A stretch of 64,000 bases of DNA from Strigops habroptila (Eukaryota > Chordata > Aves > Psittaciformes > Psittacidae). Position 1 is the stretch's first letter; each line of letters begins with the position of its first letter. The notes under the pieces were generated by a model. It made no database searches. It saw only the letters and a program-made list of their open reading frames with translations, and had not been told where the DNA came from. The translations under genes and the position numbers were made by a program. Positions 38,801 to 51,051 of the stretch are shown here, piece by piece. The stretch is taken from positions 42,494,744 through 42,558,743 of the forward strand of contig NC_044279.2 in the NCBI RefSeq assembly GCF_004027225.2, written 5' to 3'.

Positions 38801-39947
38801 CCCTGTGAGGGACATCGACAACATCAGAAAAACACTGGCTGTGGAAGAACACTGTGTTCTTGTATACACACCACAACTTGAAGGTTACAATAAACTTAAT
38901 AATTACTCTTCTTAACTATAATTCTTTATTATTATTATTATTCTTATATAAGATTGAGGAATTGAATCATAAAGGCCCATTTTGCTACAGGCTTATGCCA
39001 TGTGTTTGATTAATCTTGACAGAAGCAGAATTAGGCTATCTCACATCCATGTTCACAGTGTATACTACACATCGTCTTCATTCTGTCCCTGAGAGCAAGC
39101 TGACAAGAGGTCTTTTTTTGTCAGTGTCAAAAGGACAAGTCAATGGATGCCTATGAGTACGGTGAAGGTTGAAATGGTTGGAAAGTACTTTTGAGAGGAA
39201 GGCATGTGATATATTATAGGGCTTACTGAAGGTACCAAAAAGTCTGTATTACAGAAGTTATTTCCTACAGCTACTGAATTTGGACACCTCGCAGAAAAGG
39301 CTTCTTTGTGACAACCAGTCTGTATTAATGAGCTACTTTTATCTGACAGAATGTGGTCATTCAAGGTTCCTGGCATTCTGAATATTTTTACATGATAAGT
39401 TTCCATTAGCCTGTGAGCAGCTATATGTTTGCATTGGGAAAATTGGTGGTGTCTATTTTCAAAACCTAACATCTGTATCATTTTCACAATTGCCATAACA
39501 ATCCCTTTCCATGAGGTAACACTGCATGGATGTTGCCACATGCAGCAGGGAAGCTAACCCATTAAAAAGCTCAAACATGTAAATGAAACTCAGTCTCATT
39601 TAACAAACTGAGGAGATGAGACAGTTTTAATTTCAGAATGTGTGGAAGAAATATTATGAATGTTGGCTTTTACATTTTCAAAGAGGCTATTTTATTTAAA
39701 AGTTTCCTTCTTTGGGGGGGTGGGAGTTATGGAGGAAACTAGGTCAGTTTTACCAAAGTGAAAAAACTGATTTGAATCTTGGATGCATAATTAAGCTATC
39801 GTTAAAGCAGTAGGAAAAAAATACCAGCACAAGCCTGAAATATGTTAAAAATAAATTGTCATCACCGTAATGGTGTATTATTTTAATTTAGGGTGGAATA
39901 CTTTATAAAGGCTCCAGTTAAAATACCAAAATATTACTTGCTCTGGC

Positions 39948-39966
39948 TTTTTTTTTTTTTTTTTTT
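39948..39966. repeat. Poly-T tract (19 T)
   Basis: An uninterrupted run of 19 T (A on the transcribed strand). It produces the Lys-rich ends of spurious minus-strand open frames here. Confidence 0.88.
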
Positions 39967-40571
39967 GGTGTGTGGAAAAGGGTGGTGCACACTCTGCTCT
40001 GACAGTGTCTGTGTTGCTGTCTGAAAGCTGAACCAAGATTTGATCCCTGACTTCTTGACATATGAGGCTGTGCCTGTCCAAGAAACAACCCAACAGGGGT
40101 TACAGGCCAGGGCCAGAATCTCTTTCCTCCCATCTGTGTGAGCAGAAAAACAGAGCAGATGCACTGGGAAATGCATGCTGTCACATCTCTGCATGTATTG
40201 GATGAGTCAGTTAAAACACTCCTAGTGTTGCTGTTAGGACACACAAAACCTCGGTGTGCCCCCTCTTCTTCCCTCCAATGCCTGGAAACACCACTCTTAC
40301 ACTGTAAAGTCAATAGGAGGTTGTTTGGCACCCTTTTAAGAATAATGAAAAATAGACTTCTAGTTGCAAATAGAAATTACCTATATGAGGAGTAATAAAA
40401 ATATGATTGGGTCATTTAATTTATTTCATGTCCGTTACACACTGTTCTCTACTCTGCTCTAAGTCAATGGCAACTATGATTTGGTGTCTTTGAAGACAAC
40501 ATTACAGATGTCTCAGAAAGTGTATTCTTTGCAATTACTAAACCTTAGCAAAATACTGTCCTAAAAGTCTC

Positions 40572-40669
40572 TTGGACAAAATATCACTCAGTACAGAAGA
40601 CAATAAAGGTGCAGAATTTAATTATAAGTATTTCAAAGTTCCTGCAGGATATTTACTAAAGAAGCAATA
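40572..40669. repeat. Diverged dispersed repeat, copy 2
   Basis: Partner of the copy at 35,536-35,633, in direct orientation and about 5.0 kb away. Similarity fades on both sides (after about AAAGAAG near 40,663 and before TTGGAC at 40,572). Confidence 0.75.
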
Positions 40670-43180
40670 TCTGAGATCAAAAGAAATAGCAACATGTGTG
40701 ATTACTTAATTCTCATAAAACCACTTGGAATTCATAGTTTATAATTTAAAACTCTCTTAGACCTCACTGCCAGTTACTTTTGAGTTCAAAAATACACCAA
40801 CCACTAATAAACACTAATTTCTTCCACTTTATCAGTAAGTCTATATAGGCTGTTGGGGTTGCCCTATGCAACAGCCATATTCCAAACTTCCTAAGAGATC
40901 TGGCAAACCTTGACAAAATCAGCACCTGGATGAAACCTGGGATAACCTGAGCCCATCATGCAAGTTCATCTCAAGTGTTCCTATCGAGCTAGGAGGCAGG
41001 GAGACAGAAGGAAACTGCTGATGTTTCTTCGTTTAAACACCAACAAAAAATGTAGCTAAAATGAAGTTTTAAGACAGTTTTACAATTACTTTTCTTTTCT
41101 AAAGACACAATTAAAAAATTGAGATTAAGCAGCATTTCTCAGGAGTCTCATCAGTGACACCAGTTAAGCAGAAGCAGGGGGATACTGGGGCTCCATCAAT
41201 GCAGAAGCAGTGGCGCAGTGGCTTCTAACAACCTGTCAGCATAAATATTCCTGAGTTCACCTTGCTGCTGATTTGTCTCAAGAGGAAGAAGCAGACTTGA
41301 GATGAACTGCCACAGAGGCTCTTTTGTTTATTCTTGAGAGCTTTATGTAATCAAATATGATACTGCAACAATAGACTAAAATGATAATGTGAGTAAAACA
41401 AAAACGATGTTGAGACACACCATCCATGTTCCGCTGGAGTCACCTCCTGCGGCACATACAACTGCAGCCATTTGCACAGCTAAGAACATTGCCTGAGCAC
41501 CACTCATCAGAGTTTTAGTAAATACAGTACTGCTATCCAGACAAACTGTAACATGAACAAAATGTGTCATCGCTTTGATTCCATACCTTGCAGGACTCTT
41601 GCAGCACTAGAATAACTTATCTTTTGTGAAAGCCACAACTATGCAAGCAGAGCACAAATTTGAGTAGATGTACAGCCATCAACCAACTCTGAAAATTGAT
41701 CTTTAATCAAAACCAGTGGAGGAAAACTGATTGAAGACCAGTGATACAGCCTGGCCCTGGATTCTGGGGTACTACATGTGTGAAATCAATGTATTTAGCT
41801 GTAGGCAGCTAAAAAAAAAAGTGACAAGAGCAGCTGTTTTAAATCTCCTGCAGTGAAGTCATGGACATCGTAGTAATTGCACAGAGACTTACTAATGCCT
41901 TCTCTCAGATAATGCTTGGGCAGCTTGGTAAGTTCATATAATTGTCATTAATGAAGGCCATCTGCTGAGTGACAAGGTAATAATTCTAAAAGTTCTCCTT
42001 CATGCCATCCAGGGCCTGCAAGCAACAGCGTAATGCTTCAGTCACTTATAGTAAAGTGGTAAATGAAACTTCATCGTTTTTCAAACTGTGTGTAATTCCT
42101 GGTTACATTCACTCTAAAAACCAGCAAGTATTTTAACACAGTACTGTAATTTTATATTTAAAAAATCTATTTTTTGTGTTTACTGCTAAAAAGCTTTTCT
42201 GATGAACTTTCTCAATGGCTACTGCAGCACAGTGGCAAGTCAAAAAGCAGGCAGCCCGTCTTTAGAAATTTTTTTTTCTCCCTAATTTACATACATTACA
42301 AATCCTTCTGTCAACTCATCATTATAGATACAGTACTTGTAACCAGGAGAGGGAAAGCAAACTCTGTAAAACAGGAAAACATTACTACTTTGCCATACCA
42401 TTATCTTTGAATGAAGCTAAGTAATGCCCTTTCTGAACAGTGATGGAGGTACTCATTTAGTGGAAATTTTTATCATCATTTTATGTGGCTTTTCATTGCT
42501 GTGACAATGGTAATGGAAAAGGGATGGAAAAACATAGCAAAAGATTCTTGCAAATGCTGCAGCCCCAGAATTAAGGTAAACTGGAGTGGTTCAGCTGACA
42601 TTATAATCCACCCCAATATCTAAAAAATGATAAACTGCTGAAACTTTACAATTAGCATCCAGGAATGCAAATTTTAATGAAAAGGTACAAATCAATCCAT
42701 GCATAAGCATGTGAAAATCTGAATGAATCTGGTCAATTTGCACAATTCTGTGTATGCTACTGCATAAACGCTACTGCTAAATTAATGGTGAAGTAATTCT
42801 GAATAAGCTATCTGGAATACCAGAACAAGGTATAACGAAGTATCAGATTAGCCTAAGGAGAACTTTGCTTCTCAGACAGTCTAATGAAGCATCATGCTAA
42901 CGTAAACCATACTGCTTTTATGACCTGAGTTACAAATCTGAGCTGACGAAGCTCGCTCATTTTACTCTTATGAGTTGTCCTATTGCCCTTTTGTTTACTA
43001 ACTGCTTTATCAGCAAATCCAACATACCACTTTTGCTTAATCCTGACCAACACCTCCATTTGCACGGGTAAATTTGACAGTAGGGCACTTTAGATGCCAG
43101 GCCTCCCAGTGAGCCTCAGTCACAGTTCTGTGCTGTGAATTATAGCAGTAAGTCTTCTCAATACATATACTTTTTCTCCG

Positions 43181-43202
43181 CCCCCCCCCCCCCCCCCCCC
43201 CC
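43181..43202. repeat. Poly-C tract (22 C)
   Basis: An uninterrupted run of 22 C. The transcribed strand of LIN7A carries G22 here, so it lies in the intronic RNA as a poly-G stretch. Sequencing length error is likely in such runs. Confidence 0.9.
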
Positions 43203-46200
43203 AGTTGCATCTTATCTTATAATTTAAAAACTTCAAAAGCTGGGCTCACCCTGTGGAGATGGGAGGCTAAATGGAATTGTGTTTCTCCTCCTGTAACAAA
43301 TATTCTCCCAGTGAAAGAAAGAGTAATCCAGGGCAAGATTTGAACTCTGGGGCTACCCGTAGTGCCAACCAAGAGAATTTGGCCTGGTGAACCTCTATTT
43401 TTACAGAGAATGGGACTCATCAGGCAGAAAACAATGGAACTCTGCTCTCAGAGGTTAGGTCTGGGAGGTGGAGGAATAGCATTATACTGCAAACTGAACA
43501 AACAAATCTTGAGATTCTCAAAACACCACAAAACCAGGACTTTAAATGAAGCCTACATTAAAATACTAAATGAGTAATTTTAATAAAGGAATTAATGAGA
43601 AGTTTTTCCTGAGTCCAGCTGATACCCAGATTGTTATATTTAGTACAGCCCTTCAAAAGCACACCACTGTACTGGGATAGCTGAAGTGAACAGCTAAGGG
43701 TTCCAGCCCGCCTCATGCTGTCACACACTCCATCACAGTAAAGTAATGAGCACAGCATCACCAGACTCAGCTTTCACCACCCAGTAGCCTTCTGGTTCCC
43801 TAATATTTGCAAAGACATATATCAGGGTTAATAATGAAAAGCACAGATAGGCAGCTTGAGGAAATGACCAGATAATAATACACTACACATGAGCAGCACT
43901 GGGATTCCAGGTGTTCGTATCGCTGTGGCATGAAAATGAAAACTATTGATTATGGGAAATAATTCTCATATACCACCTAGGCTTGTTGAACTACCGTACA
44001 GAGCATATAGTTAAACTATGGTTTCAATATTATATAATATCTCAAATATATCTCTAAAGTAAATGGCATCATCCAGACCTCATCAGAAATGGGTCAGTGC
44101 TCTTTAAATGTCTAGGATGATCCATTCACAAGATAATTTTACAGTACATTTAAAAGCTTTAAACTACTGAAGTAGAAACGGAACATATTTTCAATGGCAA
44201 CATGCTGTTTCACAAACTAATTTTATACAGAACACAACAGCAGAATATTTTGTGTTGACTGCTCCTCCTTTTACGAAATGGTCATCATTGGCCTAGTCCT
44301 GCTAAAGTGCTCTTCTGTGACGACTTAGTATTTTGCTGGAAGTCATAAGATAACAGAATGAAATAATGGTTATGTTTTGTGTGTCTGATCAGCACACCAT
44401 ATTTTTATGAGGAATTCCTGATCTGATTACTTTTGGTATTGATAAATGGTTCCCCATAAGTATTTACCAGTCAGATTTTCTTTTAAATAGTATTCACAGG
44501 GAAAAACACTAGATTTAATCTTGAAATGGAAAATAGAGTAGTAAAGGAAGGCTGGGAGGAAAGCATGATACACCTGAATTTTACACATTTAACATATAGA
44601 AATAGAAACTTGAGAATCAACCTGAAAGAAAACTTCTGTTCATCAGGAGATGAATGGGTTTATCAAGCTGCATCATTACTCTCCTCGTGTTTCAGTACCA
44701 ATTACCAGATGTTAACAGTAAATGAAATTCCCATAATCTGATAAGGCATGCCACATTTTCTTGTTGATGATTCACTGTGTTTTGCTCAACTGTTTATTCC
44801 GGTTTTTGTGCCTACAGCTCTTTAAGGTTTCTCGCCAGAGCAGCTCACCTCATCTTACAGTTCTCATAACATCCTTTTTATTGACTTACAGCAATTAAAG
44901 TAACTTTATCAGTCCAGGTTTCCTAGTTTTATGTTGCATGTGAATACACCTTCTCAGTCATGCAATTAAGCATTCACTTTTACAACCATACCCTTCACCT
45001 CTTCGAGTAAACCCCTGGGAATTAGAAGACTATATAAGATAGCAACAGCTTTGAATAAACAACAAAATACATGGAAGGATAAAGGATTTAATGGTATAAT
45101 GGACAAGATTCATGCCTCTCTTGCCAAGTGACAAGGCTATAGAAAGCTAATTAATCTTCATGTAGCTAGGGAGCTTTTAAAACAAGTAATTTTAAAACAC
45201 AATTAAATCTTTTTTTCAAAACTCAATTTTACTGTGACCAGACTTCGGTTAATTTGTTTTCTGGTCTAGGGGTCTTCAGGTGAAAAGGAAGTACTGAGGC
45301 CATTACATACTTCAATTATTTCCCTTATTTTCAGAGCTAATACGTATTCTTGCCTAGTGCCAGACAGAATATTTCAGCTGGTGGTACTTATATTTAGCTA
45401 AGTGAGAACCATTAATCACCATTTCCTGACAGCATCCTAGAAAAAATGCCAAAGTACTTCTATTTAAATTTCATTCACTCAGTCACTTTAAAAAGATTTT
45501 ATTTCTATAGGATATTAGTGTGGGGATTTGAACTGATGGGTGATTTACTAAATAAGTTCCCACAAATACAGTTCATTATAGCAATTTAATAGATTCCTAC
45601 ACATTCGATTGAAATATATGTAATCTAATAATGTATGTCATACTTTGAAAGGCTAATTGATCATAAAAGCAACCTCTTGTTTATGTAGTTAAAGAATTCC
45701 TATTTGTAGAAAGGACAAGTCACATTCAGTCCATACTGTGTGGATTATATTTTATCTTTGATCCTTTCCTCTAAAACTGAGTTTCTCTGGGACATATTTT
45801 AACAAACTCACTGGATAGTTAATTGTCCATAATTTCTTAAACTGGAAAAAAACCTGGCTGTTTTCCAAAGCTCCTCCATTACAGATTTTATAGGACTACA
45901 GGAGTCAGCCTTAACCTCTTTACTAGATTTTTCGACGAAAGAAAGTGAGGCGCTCTGCATCTCTGCATACAGATAATAAGCAGCATCTTCCAGAATTTGC
46001 ATACTAATAAAAAGCCTGCCTGCCACTGCTCCTCATCCCATTTCGATTACTACTATCTACTGCTCACACCCAGTCTGCTTCATTGCACTCTCCAACAAGG
46101 CACTTGCGTTCCAACCACCACCCAATTTTCTCGTGACTTCCAACTGACTGTAGTGCCTTCTCTTGTAAGGTCAACAACTTTTCTCCTCCAGTCTATGTAG

Positions 46201-48585
46201 GTGCTAACAGAGGAAATTAAAAGCTAGTCGCCACACTCCCATGTCTTGCACTTGCCAGAGAAGATAAACAATGGCATTTGCAGGGAGATTTCTGTCTAGC
46301 CTCAGCTATCTTAAGCTCAAATATGCTCAGAAAAAGCTTGTACTGTTCAATAAAGTAGCTATCAGTCTTTCATAAATTGCAGTGTACATGAGGGACGTGC
46401 AAGAAGGGCATCTCTGATTAATGGCACGACCCAACTCAGATATCCTCCAAGCCCTTGCTGCAGTGTTTGGAGATGTCTAAGAATGTAATGTGACCAAAAT
46501 ATCCCATACTTTTCTTATTAGTTTTTTTTTTTAAATTGAGGAAATTTTTTTTTGCAATTTTCCAACAACTCTTCAACCGGTGGAAAAAAAGAGAGTTACA
46601 GTCTAAATATTTGTCAAGGGCTTAATGTAAGTAATTGAAAAGAGGAGCCATATGTTGAACAACACTAAGTACTAGCAATGTATATATGTCAATTTTCCCA
46701 CTCTTCCCAAATGAAAAGTTTTGTTACTGAGCCTTTTATATTTGAAGATTTCTTCTAATAAAAAACTTACATACATAGTCGTGAATGGCATTAACAATTT
46801 TTTGGGGCGTAGAAATTTTGTTCTCCGATAGTGACATATTAGATAGGTTATATTACATATATACAATGTATTAAATATTTTAAACAAAAAATTATTTTTG
46901 TTTATGAAGTTGGTAGAGCTGATCTAACTGCTCATTCATCATCACATTACACATTCTTGTGTACCAACTAGCTTCAGGCTTCTGAAAGCGACTATTATTT
47001 TGTTGTGAGAATCTAACAGTAATTAGATAGTCTGTCATGTGCAGGTTGTCTTTACACAACACTCTATAAAGACCTTTCATACCACTGAGATGATTTTGTC
47101 AAAATCTATTTTCAGTTCACTGAACTGAGAGTGCATTTGTCTAAGCCAGTTTCCTATTTCCTAGGCTCTGCACCTGTTTCAACAAGCTTTGTATTTGCTA
47201 CTGCTAAGACTATATTCCAGAGATGAAGATTTCTCTGATGATGCTGCAAAGATTAATAGTTGCTTTTAACAATTTGAGTACCGGGCTCTGCTATCTGAAA
47301 TAAAACCCAAATGCAACACAACCCCACAACTTTTCAATACTCTGTGGTCAATTAAAGAAGCATTTAGTTGGTTAAATGAAAGGACTAGTCAGAATATCAG
47401 CTTTTCAGGGTACATAGTGCCATTATTTATTGTCATGGAACTATTCCCTTTAAAAATCTTTGAAAACTGCCATTTAATTAAGTAGAAGCCTCTCTCTGTT
47501 TCTCACATTGAAGAATATATTCCATAAAACAAAGAGCTTGTTGCATTTTGCTTATTAAACTAATGTCTGTTTGCCTCTTTCTCCCTTTCAGCCACCCAGC
47601 AGTCCACTCAATCAATGCACTGCTGTTGCCTAGTTATCAGGAGTCCAATTCTGCTACCATCGAGGGAACATTAGATTCACCATTGATTTCAGTGAAGGCA
47701 GATTAGTTCCAGGCAGTAGACAGATAAACTGAAACAGAAGTTCTTACAGATTTTCTGCTGCAAAAATGTTGCTTTCATGAGGGCATTTAGAGCTGCTTCT
47801 GTCTTCAGCTAACAGCACTCAGTATAGTAGGTAAGAAGTCTGACACAATATTGTATTATCTCATGGTTTCTGTCTAAGAAACTTCTAACAGAAGTGTTTG
47901 TAATTTAATTGCTTTAAGGATACTGCTCATATGTATGTGGGAAGTGGGGCGCTGCTTCTCTAGCTTAACTAGAAGAAAACAATCATAATTTATCTACTGT
48001 TGGGCAGATCTTAAGAAGGTTCTGACCTCAGCTGGCAGCATAATGATCACAGTTCTCAGCAGTCCGACAAGGACTTCTGACATGTGGAGCAAAGCCCACA
48101 GGGACGTGACCACTGACTTCAACAGCAAGATCCCTGTCAGCTGCAGTTAACTTCAGTGTTTGCACTGTTTGTCTCTCACAGCATTCTGATTTTATCAGCA
48201 CATCCTTACTGCACACCTGAACTCACAGAACAGGCATTTAAGCTTGCACTGACCCAACTTGGCATGTCCCTGTATCCCAGCACAGTGCTGCACAGGTTAG
48301 CACAGACTCTGAAACAGTATGAGCAGAATACTGAAGTACTAATTAATCACCCTTTCCCCTTAGCAAGACTAACCGCCTCAGGCTTGATGCCTTGTTGACG
48401 CAATTGTTCTGTGTCTGCTTTTCAGCAACTTCAGCATTCTGCATGGTAGCAGGCAACTACAGACACATCTTACATCCATCATCCTTTATATAAGGTACTC
48501 CTGCTTTTCCAGCACTAAAAGGCAAGTATACTTTTCAGGAGAAGGATGTTATTCTGGGAAATAACTGAAAGTCTCAATTTCATAC

Positions 48586-48704
48586 CTCTCTGATAGCTGT
48601 ACAAAACTCACTCTGCAGCACCTTCTTTAGAGACTGTAGCTTGTGTACTGGTACTTCTCCAGATTCTTGCAGTTTCTCCAGTAACTCAATCGCTCTCGCA
48701 ACAT
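48586..48704 (-). CDS. LIN7A: LIN7A L27-domain exon
   Basis: A 119-bp exon encoding [20 protein letters not shown] then [19 protein letters not shown], the L27 heterodimerisation helices that pair with CASK or MPP proteins. The acceptor reads CAG before AT. The first two bases complete an Asp codon (GAT) whose G must come from an upstream exon. The donor is GTATG. The upstream exon carrying the N-terminal peptide was not found between here and 64,000. Identity to vertebrate LIN7 is very high. Confidence 0.97.
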
Positions 48705-51016
48705 CTGAGTGCGGAAAAAGAAAGGAATACAGATTAGTATAACCAGTGACTAATAAGTGATTAAAAGGGGCACAATGATGGTCATTTTAAATTTAAAATC
48801 CACTTTACCAACAGATACTGTATTAACCTTGTGCTATACCAGCTTCAGAGAGGCAACAACACAGCTGTTCAGAGATCCAAATCCCAAAGTATGGACAAAC
48901 CATGCATGTACACGTACAACAGACACACACACAGTGGTTCAGTCTTAGTTGCAAACATTCTTTGGAACAAAGCTACCAGTTCACAGCAGCTAATCCATAT
49001 TAGCAGACCTAAATTATTTCTTACTTTCTTCATTAGAGAAAGCAGCACAGGAACTGTATGGTGCTTACTTTCAGAAAGTCTGAAAGAATTAAGCCAAGTC
49101 CTTATGTAAGCACCCTCATGATGACAGCACTTAAGAAAAATACTTGATCTTTTCTTCTTATAAATTGTCTAGGTTTCCAAAGACCTGATCTCCCACTCGA
49201 AACCCGTACAACCCACAGAAATACACAAAATATTACTTCTGGTGGCCCGAGTTTTCCTTAAGTACCTGTGTATTGTAAAGGGAAATACTTCAGTGTCTCT
49301 GATGAGCAGTCCAGGGGGCTTAAGCTTAAGTGAGTAGCCATATTGTGCAGTGGGCAGGAATCTGGTCCAGTTAAACAGTGCCCATACCCTCATTCTCATA
49401 ATATTTTTCCTTTTAAGACTAGTTCCTAATTTACAGTTACTACTACAATGCAACCAAAAAACCCCAAACCAAAACAAAAAGCCAACAAACCCAACACATG
49501 AAATGCCCAACAATCCTTTATGGTTGGGGACACAGGGGCACAAGAAGTAGTGGCCAGTCTCATGGAGGACAGCCTAGTCAAGCAAGGGACATGCTGACTT
49601 AGGGGCAGGAGTGAACTGAGCGATACATATCCTGGTCAGTCTTCAGGGTGACAGAGCTTGAACGGAGGGCTTTCTGCTCCTGTGTCATTTAACACCACCT
49701 TGCAGCTTTTCAGCTGGTATAGTTGAACCTGGCAATGCTGTTGTCTTGATTATGTGGTCATTTTCATATCTCCTAGCATCTTTTTCATAGCCACCAGAGC
49801 CACTACTGGCCAGTTATACCACTCTACTAAATATAGGTCTGTATCCTAGTGATGAAATGAATGCGTAGTACTAAATGATAAAACAATATTGGAGGCATTT
49901 TAATGCTGTGCTTTAATTGCACAAAGAAGAAATAAACACCCTCCCCCCAACCACACAACTCCAAAATCACTACAATGGCTAGCAGCAACCTTATATAATT
50001 CTCCTTTCCAACGACAAAGATTGTACTGTTTGTGATTGGGAGACTATGCTAATTGAAACACTTCTTAACAATTCTTGGCTTGTAGCTGAGCTATACTGAC
50101 CAGATGTCTTATACAACAAAGCCATGAGAAGTCTTCTGGAAATAGAAAAGAGATGACAGTAGATGAGCTGTAATAGGAATAAAAACATAATCGCGCATTT
50201 GCATTTATAAGAAAATAGTTACTATCCAGCTGCATCAGCGTTAGGAAAACAGAAGATGACACCTCAGAAAATCTAAAATTTAATTGAAAGAGGCAGACAA
50301 CTGGTCAGCACAGTAGGCTGTGCCATAGTAGATTAACATCCAAATAATTACCATGCTTTTTTATAGGCATCTGCCAAAAGATAGCTGTAAGTATGAGAGG
50401 AAACACGGAAGACAGTAGGCAGTGTTTCTTTCAGAAGGATGTTTCCACTTAGAGGTGTAGTTTGCATCGCAGAGCAGTCTTGGAACTCATGAACTTTCAG
50501 ATGAAACTAACCCTAACCCCGCATTCAAAGACTGCAGCTGTGTTTTTGCTCCATGCAGTGCTTCAACTGCTATTTGCTTGCTTTCTCCACTCCACACTAT
50601 CTGCTGGTAGAGATACATCCAGTATCGTTCACAAGGCATCATCAGAGACACAGAGACCTTGGTGTGATGGGAAAGAGAAGGTCTGGATTAGTGAAGCAGG
50701 TTTGTGAGCCGCAAGTGTGGAGACAGTAGTTGGAGCCGTATGTGCAAATAAAAAACGGAAGAGATGATGTAGAGGTGTATCAAGAAAGATCCCTCCACAG
50801 CACTTACTGAAGTGGTGATGATCAGCAAGCTAACAGGAGATCTGGGAAATAAGGCGGCCATGGATTTCAAGTTAAAAAAAGATTCTAGAAAGAAGAATAT
50901 GACTGATGGCAACTAATAAATTAAAGAGGATAGTTTTCATATTTAAGAAGTAAGTACACTCTTTAGCAAGAACCATTTCAACAGAGTGCAAAAGAATGTC
51001 CGTGCATTAAATAAAA

Positions 51017-51051
51017 TATCACAGGATCAGAATTGTTTAGGTTGGAAACCT
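51017..51051 (-). mobile_element. Possible CR1 tail remnant
   Basis: The plus-strand text ATCACAGGATCAGAATTG then TTTAGGTTGGAAACC resembles the reverse of the CR1 3' terminus (ATCATAGAATCAT, then AGGTTGGAAAAGACC). Only about 35 bp match, so this is tentative. Confidence 0.4.

Larger units (their letters stand above)
32891..48585 (-). other. LIN7A: LIN7A intron (15.7 kb)
   Basis: A large AT-rich intron with a GTATG donor at 48,585 and a TTTTAG acceptor at 32,891. It contains a CR1 3' fragment (35,722-35,825), a pair of diverged direct repeats (35,536 and 40,572), and homopolymer runs at 33,330, 39,948 and 43,181. The open frames of 120-137 codons have no domain and low coding quality. Confidence 0.85.
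24312..48704 (-). other. LIN7A: LIN7A gene, partial (four coding exons seen)
   Basis: LIN7A (MALS-1/Veli-1) is a small cytoplasmic scaffold. Its L27 domain pairs with the L27 domains of CASK and MPP/PALS proteins, and its PDZ domain binds C-termini of receptors, channels and transporters at synapses and basolateral membranes. Four exons of 119, 72, 210 and 213 bp join in one frame with AG acceptors and GT donors and reproduce the family sequence from the start of L27 to the C-terminus. Introns seen are 15,695, 2,384 and 5,700 bp. LIN7A is favoured over LIN7B and LIN7C by the long Gln-rich tail ending QQNHMS. The first coding exon(s), about 27 residues in known LIN7A, and any CpG-rich promoter were not found up to 64,000. 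Confidence 0.95.

Noticed and set aside
39140..39541. 133-codon minus-strand open frame in the large intron
   Set aside because: No recognisable family, no splice context and AT-rich codon use. Chance open frame.
39918..40331. 137-codon minus-strand open frame ending in a Lys run
   Set aside because: The Lys run is translated from the poly-T tract at 39,948-39,966, and the rest has no domain.
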